A stretch of DNA of 64,000 bases from Corinectria fuckeliana. Taxonomy: Eukaryota > Ascomycota > Sordariomycetes > Hypocreales > Nectriaceae. The notes beneath the pieces were generated by a model that was given only the letters and a program-made list of their open reading frames with translations, was not told where the DNA came from and did not search any database. Of this stretch, positions 1 to 10,534 are shown one piece after another. Each line of letters starts with the position of its first letter. Position 1 is the first letter of the stretch. Made by a program: the position numbers and the translations under genes. The DNA is taken from the NCBI GenBank assembly GCA_019137255.1, contig WPDH01000070.1, positions 1-64,000 on the forward strand. Direction: 5' to 3'.

Positions 1-1236
1 TAGTAACTATTATAAACTATCTTAAGACTTAATATATACTTATACTAAAGATAATAAGAATCTAAGTATTATCCTTTAGGAGATTTATAATTAGTCTGTA
101 AAAGAGAACTATAATATCCCTGCTAAAAAGGTAGTATAAAGCTACTATAAGTAAGAGATAACCCTTTAGGAGGGTATAGTTAATAATTATTATAGTATCT
201 AATAGTATATAAGATATAATATTAGGAGCTATACTAGGCGACCTAATAATAATCTCCCTGCTAAGGCGAGAGAGGATTACCTTTAATATTAGTACTATTA
301 GGGATAAGAGTGTTCTCTTATTATAAGCAACTTAGGCTTAAGTTAGAGTCTTAATAAGTATTTTCTAAAGGGCAGCTAATACTACTTTTTTAATAGTAGT
401 TATAATTATTTTTATAAGAGATAGTAAGATTAGGATCTTACTACTTATATGTTAAGTATAGCTTATAGTAGTATTAGCTAGGGTTACTATTATTCTTTAA
501 ACTAAGAGGAAAGCAGCTCTTAGGATAATTACTTTAAGTTTATATTTAGTCTTAATAATAAGATCTTTAAATTAATTATAAGTTGTTTTTATACTAGGCT
601 TAGCCTGTAATAAGAGCAGGTTTTATAGTGAAAAAATTTCTTTAGGAGGAAAAGAAAGATAGTTTATAATCTTAATATCTTTTATTTTGCTTAGCTTATA
701 TATTATATATAATATAGTGATAATATAAGAGCAGAAAGAGGGTAAAAAAGGTCTATAAAAAAAGTTAGTTAGGTTAAAATAGATTTTAAGAGTGTAACTA
801 AGATATAGTAGAGGTAACTATTAAATATTTATAAAAGGTTTAAAAAAACTAATATATTAACTATAAATAAGAGAGTTTTAAAAAAGGTTATAAGAAAGAG
901 AGAATTTTAAACTTAAAGTAAATAAAAACCTAGAGTAAATATTTAAAGTGTAAAATAAGTAGGCTCTTATATAACAGCCTAATAACCACTTATATAACAC
1001 TTAGATTATAATAAACCTAATAACAGGCTATATTATTTCTATATAGTTAATAAACTATTATATATATAGGAAAATAATAAACTTCCTATTATAAAAAATA
1101 ACACCTTAAAATAAGACTTAGAGGGGGAGAGAGTAATTATAATAGTTAGTGCTAATACTATTAATACCTAATATAAGCCTTTAAGGCTTAACCTTAAGGC
1201 TCACTTAAATAGTAAGCTAGTAGCCCCTTTAAGAAC

Positions 1237-1269
1237 ACTTAATAAGCACTTACTAAATGCTTATTAAGT
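1237..1269. repeat. 12-bp inverted repeat (hairpin) inside AT-rich block
   Basis: ACTTAATAAGCA at 1237-1248 and its exact reverse complement at 1258-1269 flank a 9-nt loop. The neighbourhood (about 1170-1270) keeps more G and C than its surroundings and repeats an AAGGCTTAA-like word. The function is unknown; it could be a remnant of an LTR end or of another repeat. Confidence 0.5.
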
Positions 1270-2369
1270 AAAAGCTTTATAATATACTAATACCTACCTT
1301 TATAATTTTTATATTTACACCTTAGTAAGACTAACTTTTATATATAGCTAATTATTTAATATTAAATTTAAAAACTAAGAGATATTAACTATATAAGAAA
1401 ATTATATTTTAATACTATTTTTTAAGCTTTTTAGAGATCTCTCTAGCTAAGTAATATAATAATATTACTTCTAATCTTATTTACTCTCTTTTATATAAAC
1501 TAAGTTGTTTAATATAAAAGTAAATAAGATTATTATAAAGCTAGAAAATAAGAGATTCTCTAAGTGTTTTTCTTTTCTAATTTAATAGTAAGATAATATA
1601 AGAAATTATAAGTATTACTAAGCCTATTATATAGTCTTATCTAAGGCTATATATATTTATAATTATATAATAAAAGTTATATATTTCTGTTTTAAAAGAG
1701 GCTTTATAAGGCTATTTACTAATATCTAAGCTATAAATAGCTAAGATATCTTAACTTTACCCTTCTAAATAAGCTTATAAACCTAGTGATAATAAATATT
1801 AATATACTAAAGTGTTATAACTAGCTTAGCTAACTACTTTATAATCAGCTAGATTATATTAATATTATTATACTAGATTTAAGCTATATCTTAGATCTTA
1901 ATACTAACCTTCTTAAGAAGTTAACTTAAGGCTAGCTATTTCTTAACTATACTTATAAGAGTAAGCAACTTAGCTTTTATACTAAATATAGTAATTATAT
2001 CTTACTTTATAGCCTTCTAAGTGATAAGACTCTTATATAGTATAACTATCTAGCCTTATAAGAACTTTCTAGTTATTAAGCAGTCTCTAAAAGTTATATT
2101 TATAGCTATAAAGAGATTTTTCTAATTCTTAGCTGCTATATAGTAAATATAAAGCTTTCTAGTATTATAAAAGTAGCTAATATACTATTCTACTATTTTA
2201 TTATACTTAAAGCTTAGCTAATAACTAAATTAACTAAGCTTTAATAATATATAAAATATATTAGGCCTTATAGTATTAGTAAGATAGCTTATATTACTTA
2301 TTTTTATCTTATACTTTAAGATAAGATTAAAGCTAGCTTTATATATTATAAGTATAAGAATTTATAAGA

Positions 2370-3115
2370 GTAGAAAGGTTTTTTTCTTATAAACTTTTAG
2401 TTTTTTACTATCTAACTTAAATTTTCTAGCTATAATTAAAATATATAACTTCTAAGAGAGCTAAAAGTAACTTACTATATAGTTTTTAATAATCTTAATC
2501 TCTAGGAACTAGTATAACTTCTTTAGGTTCTTAACCTAATACTTTATTATTAGGGTATTATAAACTTATTACTATTTACTTTTAATCTCTTTTAGCTATA
2601 TTATAATAATATTATTTATATAAAAGAAGATAAAAAGCTTTTTATGCTTAAAAATATAAGAGTTTTTCTTATAGGCTTTAAAGTTTTAACTAGTAAAAAA
2701 GTAAATAAGATTCTTATATTATAGCTTTAGTAATATCTATAAGCTGTAAAAAGCTCTTAGGAGCTTTAAAAAGACTCTCTTTTTAAATATTTTTAACAGT
2801 AAGTAATAGTAAACCTTTCTACCTAGTAGAGCTTTAATAAAGGTATTAATAATATTATATTAATATATATTAAGGTCTTTCTTATAGTATTTTATATATA
2901 TCACCTAAAAAGTCTTATATACTAAGATAGATATATAAGTCTTAGCTTTATTCTTATTTTACTTATTACTATAAGCTACTAGGTATACCTTAAAGTGTAT
3001 TATATAGCCCTATTTATTAACCTTATATATAAACACTTATTTAAGGTTAATAAGCTAAATATTATTATCTAGCTTATCTATAAGAACCTTCTTATAGGCT
3101 TTTTTATCCTTTAGG
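2370..3115 (-). pseudogene. Dead copia reverse-transcriptase domain
   Basis: Translating the minus strand from 3115 to 2370 and ignoring stops follows the copia RT fold. It begins with the segment normally reading LKWVFxYK..GxxxxxKARLV, here with TAG in place of the Trp codon. It passes the catalytic YVDD, here TAT ATA AAT AAT at 2622-2611, with both Asp codons changed GAT to AAT. It ends with the FLGIxI...LSQxxYI...F segment, with the Gln codon of LSQ as TAG. All changes are G-to-A on the coding strand, meaning C-to-T on the plus strand, as RIP produces. The protein cannot be functional. Confidence 0.75.
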
Positions 3116-6100
3116 TTTTTAATCTCTAAAAGAAGGCTTATATATTACTAAGGTGCTTATTAGAAGGTTATAGCCTACTTATATAATCTTAAGGCAGGTA
3201 GTATTATATTAATATAAAGAGAATATCTTTCTGTGTTTAAAAGAGTTATATTAATAATATGTTTTACCTTAGTATGTTTTTTAAGTTCTTTTTGCTTTTA
3301 TATCTTAAGAGCTTTCTCTAAGAGCTTCTAACTATAACACCTAAAGATTATATTATCTTTCTAAAGATGCTAATTATAATCTTTTTAGGTTCTTTATAAT
3401 AATTTCTCTAGTAACTAAAGAGAGGTATTATTAGGGTTATTATATAAGGTTAAATTAGTCTTACTATCTGTTTTATCTTTTAATATCTTATTAACTTATT
3501 CTAGTATAATAATTTATATATTAACTAAACTATTATTATCTAATAAGTCTTATAATTCTAATCTCTTTATAGAATTATTAGGTTTTATAAAGTTATTACT
3601 ATTTTTAGCTTATATTACTAATAAAATATTATTTATAATCTTAGGTAATAAATTATATAATAGTATTATACTTACTACCTTATATAGTAAGCTAGACTAA
3701 TATAAAGTATTATTAAGAAAAGTAACTTACCTTATAGCTCTCTTAGTAAGAGGGGAAGAAAGCAAAATAGTTTTAAATATAGTTTTAGCACTTCTAATCT
3801 TAAAAGTGCTTTCTTTTTCTTATAAAGTCTTAGTTTAAGGTTACTAATACTAAGTGTATTAGACTTTTTTCTGCTATTATATCTCTCTTAGAGATATTAT
3901 AAGTAGTACTTAAATTTATAACTTAGTAAGGTTTAAAAAAGACTTTATAGCTGTTATATTAAGACTATCTTTCTTACTAATATTTTTATTATTAAGAACC
4001 TCTCTTATATTAATTTAGTCTAAGATTCTATAAGTATATTTCTTATAGGCTTTTATATCTTTCTCTTATTTTAAATTAAAGTATTTTTACTTATTAAACT
4101 ATATATTAGTAGAGATTATAACCTTCTTACCTTAGGTTACTAGTATATAAATTATATATTATAACTTACTCTTATAGCTAATAAGATACCTAATATAAGC
4201 TCTTTTTATAAGTAAGCTTAAAAACTTATATAACTTAATATATTCTAAGGCAGCTATAATTATTAGGTAGGCTAAGCACTTAAAGACCTTAATATATACT
4301 TATAAGAGCCTTATATTCTTAGGAATATAACTATATATAAAGATATTATCTCTAATCTAGTCTTACTAGAGCTAGTAAGAGATTACCTACTAATTTTTCC
4401 TTTAATAAGATATATAGTTAAAAAGGTATACTACTATATAGTATATCTTAAAGGTAAGCTCTTTTAGGAGTCTTAACTTCTTAATTATAACTTTACTCTT
4501 AACCTTAATAATCCTTTCTAATATCTTAACACTTCTGTTTTATATTAAGGTTAATAAGATAAACTTATAAATAATTATACTATTATTCTTAAAGATCTCT
4601 CTTTCTTTTTTAGTAAAAAGAGCTTTCTTACTATTATACTATAAGAGTAAGATCTTAAGGCTATATTAAGTTTATAGCTAGGCTTATAGCTTTCTAAACA
4701 CACTCCTAATATCTAATTTTATCTTTAGGGGGTAAAAAAAGTATATTTTTATTATTATATTTATAAATAATACCTAATAATAGTAGCTATTATATATAAG
4801 TACTAGAAAGTAATAAAAATTATAATTTATTACTTTTTTAAGCCTCTAAGAAATATAGTTTAAAAACTTTCTTAAGACTGTTATTATTACTTTTATTATA
4901 GTATAAACCTAATATTTCTTAAAAAGAGGTCTCTTAACTCTTACTTTTAAACTTAATAAGGCTAGCTAATTAAGAGCTTTCTGCCTTATATAATTATATT
5001 ATTAATACTAAAGCTTAGTATTCTCTTTAGAGACTATCCTAAGCTTTAAGGCTATTATAACTAGAAGGCTCTAAATAGATATTCTTATTAAAATAACTTA
5101 CTAGCCTATATAAAGCTATATAGAGGCTACTATCTTAAATAATCTTTTTATCTAAAAAACCTCTACTTTCTAATCCTAAATAATACTATTACTATATATC
5201 TAAAAGCTTAAGATTATATTAAGATATATTTTTAATATATAGTAGGTATACTTAAGTCTAATAAGCCTGCTCTTAGGAAACCTAGAGTATTAAACTCTTA
5301 GGTTAACTATATTTTAGCTTTTTATAAATATCTTACTATCTTTTATATAAGTAGTCTCTCTAACCTTTTAATTAAAGCCTTCTTTAGAGAACTAGTTTAT
5401 ATAGTTAAAAAAGTAGTATAAAATGCTAAAATTATAAATAGTAATATCTCTAATTATAAGGTCTATAAAGGTTATATTATATATAGTTATATATAGGGTA
5501 TTTATATAAGAAATAAGGCTTAAAAGAGAGGTTTAATAAGTAATAGTAATTATTTTTATCTTCTCTTTTAGACTGCTAATTAGTATATAAGTTGCTTTTT
5601 TTACTAGGGTTTAAGTATTAGCTTTTTTTAGCTCTTTTAGGTACTTATTAAACTGCTTCTTAAGAGTCTTATTCTGCCTAAGGTAAAAACTTTAGCCCTC
5701 TAAGGTATATTTCTTTTTATATAAGACTAGAAAGTTAAAATATCTTTCCTATTATATAAGTATTTATATAAGATATCTCTTTTTATAGCTAGGGTACTTT
5801 TAACTTATAGTTTTAGTCTGCTAGCTTAACTAAGAAGAGTTTAATAACTTAAGAGCTATTATAAAGTAAGCTTAAAAAGAATTTAACTTTTTCTTTCTTA
5901 TATTATTATAAAAGAGATATATAATCTTAAGCAGATTATCTACTTTTTTACTCTTACTTTTCTATCTTATAATAAGCTTATTTTAAGTGTAATAAAACTC
6001 TTACTAAGGTTTTATCACCTTTAGGAACTCTCTTTTAGCCCTCTTCTTATTAATAGTAATTATTTTATATATAATATAATTCTTTTAGGCCTTTTTAAAC

Positions 6101-7205
6101 TAGTTAGCCTAGGCTTTCTAATTTTTTAACTCTTTTTTAGTTACTAAGGCTTAAAACTTTATCTTAACTCTATAGATATTATCCTCTTCTTTAAGATTAA
6201 TAAAAGGCTTAAGATAGCTAATAATCTTCTTAAGATTTTATATTTTCCTAATATATATAATATAACTACCTAAGAGAGTCTTTAAGATAGATATTTTAAG
6301 CTTATTTAGCTTTTTCTTTTTAAGAGTCTTATCTTATAAGCTCTTATCTTATCTTACTTACTAAAATATAAATAGCCTATTATTATTAGCTTACTTAATA
6401 TTATAGTTTTACTACTAATCTTTAAGGTTAAGCTAATAAATTTATATAGTAAGAGCCTTTTTCTTACTATTACTAATACCTAAAAAATCTAGCCTTTTAG
6501 GCTTTAAAAAGAAGTCTCTCTTATTAATAACTAGTATAAGATCTAATATTAGATTATTAATACCTAATATAGTTTTTAAGCTAATATATTTCTAAATTTT
6601 ATATATTATAGCTAAAGTGTAAATATACTCTAGCTATAAGGTCTAGTTTTTAGCCTTTTTTAGCTTAAAAAGAAAATCTAAAAATACTTTTATACTATTT
6701 ATATCTATTATATTAGTAGCTAAAAGTACACTAAGTACTTAGTAGGTAAATTACTTTAGATTATATAAATTACTTAAATTAGAATTTATAAGCCTTAAGA
6801 GTAATTACTTAGCTAAGAGAGGAATTAGTTACTTATAGGTCTTTTCCTAATATTAAAAATAATACTAAATTAATACTAAAGGCTAGAATTCACTTAAAAA
6901 GTTACTACTAGGCTTATAACTATTAATATAACTATATGTATTATATAACTATACTAAGCTAGGAAAAGAGGCGGAATAGTAAGTCCCTAAGGGGATCACT
7001 GTTATCGCTAGATGCCTAGCATCTAAGGCAGAAATGTGGACGGTGCCCGATAGCGGGCCTGACTAGTGGTCCTACCACCAACAGTAAGGAACACCCCACA
7101 CAGTGAGCTCCATCACGGATCATTGTCCCGATACAGCATTTGTCAGTTCGTCTCTCGCCTCTGTACATACATCTACAGCCTCCCTGTACATCCCATCCAG
7201 AAGTC

Positions 7206-8147
7206 ATGGCGCCGGTTTACCAGATCGCACTAATCCAGTTTGATCCCAAGGTGAGCAAGTAGCGGCTCGTTCACTTGGCCGAGCCCCAAATGACCACTGG
7301 CATCATCTAGCTTGTCGCGGTTGGGGAAAACTTCGCCACTGCTGAGAAATACCTTCGCGACGCCGCAGCCAAAGGGGCTAATCTGGCGCTGTTGCCGGAG
7401 TTCCACCTGACGGGATGGGACCCTGATCACCCCGGGTTCCTCTCGGCGACTCGCGAGTCTGCGTCGTACTTGTCCAAGTACCAGGCACTCGCCCGTGAGC
7501 TCAACATCAACATTGTGCCCGGCACGATATGTGAGCCTCACCCCGCCCGCGCCGGCTCCGGCGACGCCAAGGAGGAGCTGCACAACATGGCGCACTTCCT
7601 CGCGGCCGGCTCCGGCGACATCCTCAGCTCGTACCAGAAGAAGAACCTGTGGCACCCGGAACGCCCGCACCTCACCTCGTCGGGCCACAGCCCGCACGTG
7701 GCCTTCGACACGCCGCTCCAGCACGCCGACGGCCGCCCCGTGCGCGCCGGGATGCTCATCTGCTGGGACCTGGCGTTCCCCGAGGCGTTCCGGGCGCTGA
7801 TTGCCGACGGCGCCGACCTGATCATCATCCCGTCCTTCTGGTACATGACGGACGCGGGCGAGGAGGGACAGGAGCTCAACCCGGACGCGGAGAAGATCTT
7901 TCTCGAGACGGCCACGACGCTGCGGGCGTTTGAGAACACGGCCGCCGTGGCCTTTTGCAACGCCGGCGGGCTGAGCTGCGTGGCCATGCCGATCCAGGGG
8001 GCCCTGGGGCGGATAGCGGTTGGAGAGGAAAGGATGGAGATTGTTCCCATGGACTTGGATGTGTTGAGGATCGCCGAAGACAACTACAAGATAAGAATGG
8101 ACATGGAGGGTGAGTCTTGGCACTATAGGCATACTTTGCGCAAGTAG
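7206..8147 (+). CDS. Nitrilase-superfamily carbon-nitrogen hydrolase
   Basis: Two exons, 7206-7250 and 7311-8147, with a 60-nt intron beginning GTGAGC, give a 293-residue protein starting MAPVYQIALIQFD, the typical start of the nitrilase fold. The catalytic triad is visible: Glu in LLPEFHLTGW, Lys in YQKKNLWHPE and Cys in GMLICWDLAFPEAF. The length matches single-domain family members. The family hydrolyses non-peptide C-N bonds of nitriles, amides or carbamoyl compounds; the substrate cannot be told from sequence. There is no signal peptide, so it is probably cytosolic. The GC-rich codon use contrasts sharply with the AT-rich block that ends about 240 bp upstream. The frame shows no sign of decay, unlike the next two loci. 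Long open frames on the opposite strand are shadows of its GC bias. Confidence 0.9.
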
Positions 8148-8509
8148 GCAGTCCGTTCAATCAAGCGGAAGCATATTATTTCGTTTTTTAAGCCTTCCTT
8201 GATATCTTGTTAGAAGCCGAAGCATATATCTGTTAGGTTATGCTCTTATACTAGCAGTCCATTTCAACGTCTAGCTCCCGTTAAAGTGCTTGGGTAGACT
8301 AAACAGCGAGTTTATTAATATCCTATTGAAACTGTCTCAGCTTATAAAGTCATCGAGTTGCGTCCCGGGCTTGAGGTTAGTAAACCTCAAACATCGTGTT
8401 AGTGGGATATGTAAAAGGAGCTATAGATACAACTCATAGACTGGTCCTTGATTCTTTGGTTCTTCATCGAAAGGGCTGTTTCATAGCCATCACCTGACAA
8501 AGACAACTA

Positions 8510-9230
8510 CATCTGCTGTATGCTGGAGGAGCTTGTCCGTCGCGATGACGTTATGCCCGAGGACGAACGCACCGTGTCAGACCTGGTGGGCCATAGAATT
8601 CGCGGACGTCATCATCCTGAACAAAGTCGACATGGTACATAACTGTCAGGTGCATGCAATGTCAGGGATTAATCGCCACAGATCGACAGCGAGACCAAGC
8701 CTCAGTTGGTAGGTCTGTTCCAGAAGTTCAACCCCGCGCCAAAATCCTAGAGTTGAGCTACGGCAAGTTGACGTCAAGGAGCTCGTCAGCACGGGCCTGT
8801 TCAACCTCCAGGTGGCCCAATCCGGCTATGGGTGGCTTCCAGATCTCCATGCCATGACGGTTCGTGAGGTAGGTGGCCCACATCCGTTTTAGACTGGTCC
8901 GTTGACATTTTTACGTCAACGGTCGTAATGTAGTCACACAAACCTGAGACGGAGGAGTGGACCTACAACGTAAATATGTTCATTTACAGTCGTCGGTCTG
9001 GTGCAGCACGATATCGCGAAAGGGGCGAGTGTGGGGCGATCCCCGCTAGGAGCTCTTTATTGGGGAAAATCTAGACCATCCGAGGTTGGAGTATGCACAC
9101 TGGGAAAAGACTATGCGTGACGGAATAATGGAGACTAGAAACTGGATGCGCTGGAGGAATTGTTCGAGGATGGGTTCCCGGACTAGCCCGAGGATCACGA
9201 CCACGGCCACAACCACGATGGGTACGAGTC
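8510..9230 (+). pseudogene. COG0523/CobW-type metallochaperone GTPase, decayed fragment
   Basis: The sequence encodes recognisable CobW-family pieces scattered over three frames. LEELVRRDDVMPEDERTVSD is followed, after a frame change, by IEFADVIILNKVDM. A 47-nt GTACAT..CACAG intron comes next, then FQKFNP, RAKILELSYG, VDVKELVSTGLFNL and GYGWLPDLHAMTVRE. Then come TEEWTYNVNMFIYSRR and finally LEELFEDGFPD and a His-rich PEDHDHGHNHDG tail. Several single-base losses separate the pieces (in CCCCG and AAGTTGAC). The acceptor before VNGR has lost its AG, and TAG interrupts the tail after FPD. The N-terminal P-loop (GxxGxGK) half was not found upstream, so the copy is also truncated. Intact relatives are GTPases that load zinc or cobalt into client enzymes. 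The locus follows the nitrilase on the same strand. Confidence 0.75.
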
Positions 9231-9410
9231 TGGTCTTTATCTATTAAAAGTCATTTAAACCAGCAAGGATAGGATAAGGTCTTGTGATAACGATGATGAC
9301 CAAGACTGCTGAAACCAGTGGTACCAGATAAGACCAAAGTAAAAAGCCTCCGAAAACCACGCTGTCCCGACTCTCGCAAAACTCCGATACGCCTGGTCAC
9401 AGTGTTCCGA

Positions 9411-10292
9411 TCAGGTGCCGTCGCCCATTGCAACAAAGGCTGCGTCGACTGCTTCTCTCTTCACAAAAGACAGCACGGCATTGTCGTCGCCCATGGAGAC
9501 GCTGCCGGTTGCCCAGCCCTGAACCAGCTTCCTCGCGTGCCAAACCGCCATGTGCTTGTTGTACCGGTGAATCTTGGCGATGCACGATCGCTTCGTCTCG
9601 TTCTTCAGCATTCCCAGCCAGTCGATGCCGTCCTATCGGACATCGGCTCGTTCCATGGGGCAGAAGAACTCGCAGTCTTCGCTCGAGGGCTCGTTGAGGC
9701 AATAGCCAATCTCCAGTTGCGCCGGCCGGCTTCGATACGTAGCCATGACGTAGACGACGACCCTGCACGTCGGCGCGTCGGCGCACGACTTTGCGCCGCG
9801 GTGGCAAGACGGTTGCTCTATCAAGAGACATCAGCCTGCCGTGATCCATCGACTTCCTCCCTGCTGCCACTCACCGCAAACGTTGCCAACGTTGATGTAC
9901 TCGCGCAGGACAAAGTCCAGCGAGGGTTTGACGGGTTCGCTGGGCGCGTTGCCCGTCCAGTCTTTGAACACGGCATCCAGGAAGCCCTCCATGGTTTCCC
10001 TCGTCGACGTCAGGGTAGCCGTGGGGTCGGTGGCGACGGCGCAAGAGTGGAGGATCTCGAAGCATCGCTTCAGTTCGAGTTCGTCGAGGCCGTCGGCCGT
10101 CGTGATGGATCGTGGGATTCGGAGAAACGGGTCGCCATGTTCCAGGGCCGTGAACAGTCGTTCGCGAGAGCGTTTGCTTGAACGGGGCGCAGGCGAAGGG
10201 CTGCGGCTGCTGATGATGATCGGTTCGTCTGTTGGTTCGTCTGGCCTCTCTCGCTTTACGCCGACGGCTAGAAACGAGGGTGCGGTCTGCAT
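9411..10292 (-). pseudogene. Unknown Cys-rich protein gene with one internal stop
   Basis: On the minus strand, exon 1 (10292-9875) encodes about 139 residues with a basic, nuclear-signal-like stretch (RSSKRSRERL). The acidic-hydrophobic remainder ends REYINVGNVC. A 57-nt GTGAGT..GATAG intron (9874-9818) joins it in frame to a Cys-rich exon with CHRGAKSC, DAPTCRVVV and EDCEFFCPM. The frame meets TAG at about 9635-9633, right after MERADVR, and then stays open for about 73 more codons (DGIDWLGMLKNETKRSC...) to TGA at 9411. A Trp codon there would restore continuity, so I read this as a nonsense mutation in a recently active gene. A shorter functional protein ending at the TAG cannot be excluded. 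I do not recognise the family. Confidence 0.45.
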
Positions 10293-10522
10293 CGTGACAC
10301 CACGTCAGACGGGATGCTTGGTGAAGATGATAATAACGGCCAATCCAGGGCAGCCTTACATTAAGCAGGGTTTGAAGACGAGAAGACGAGCCCCGAGGTT
10401 TCCCTGCGAGAGTTGCATCGTGCGGAGAGGAGGAGAATGCCAAAGGAGAGGCCTTGGCCCGGGGACCGCGGTGAATCACAGTTCCCTCGCCCGTACACGG
10501 CAGGCTAACCGAAGCATAGGAG

Positions 10523-10534
10523 TTAACGCGTTAA
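10523..10534. promoter_or_regulatory. Palindrome TTAACGCGTTAA with MluI box
   Basis: A perfect 12-bp palindrome centred on ACGCGT lies about 230 bp upstream of the minus-strand start at 10292. ACGCGT is the MBF (MCB) core, but a single site in this setting is weak evidence of regulation. Confidence 0.25.

Larger units (their letters stand above)
1..6965 (-). mobile_element. RIP-degraded Ty1/copia retrotransposon block (AT-rich island)
   Basis: This block is almost entirely A/T. CG, CA and TG dinucleotides are scarce, TA is hugely enriched, and no long open reading frame exists on either strand, which is the signature of repeat-induced point mutation. Reading the minus strand through stops still gives copia landmarks in the right order. 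Around 4290-4170 there is a VFKCLAY stretch followed by a YIRYLISYK-like stretch, as in the integrase-to-RT linker. Around 3115-2880 there is an LKxVFIYK...GYIIHFK segment, as in the start of copia reverse transcriptase, with stops where Trp is expected. At 2622-2608 the YVDDI motif reads YINNI. At 2565-2370 there is an FLEIKII...LSxKLYI...ARKFKLD segment. The spacing between the RT landmarks fits an intact copia RT. The LTRs were not located, and the outer parts may belong to other repeats. Confidence 0.82.

Noticed and set aside
7230..8132. 300-codon minus-strand frame opposite the nitrilase
   Set aside because: Shadow of GC-rich codon use; the plus strand carries the complete Glu-Lys-Cys triad.
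9318..10181. 287-codon plus-strand frame
   Set aside because: Opposite the better-supported minus-strand unknown gene; composition is Arg/Val-rich and no domain is seen.
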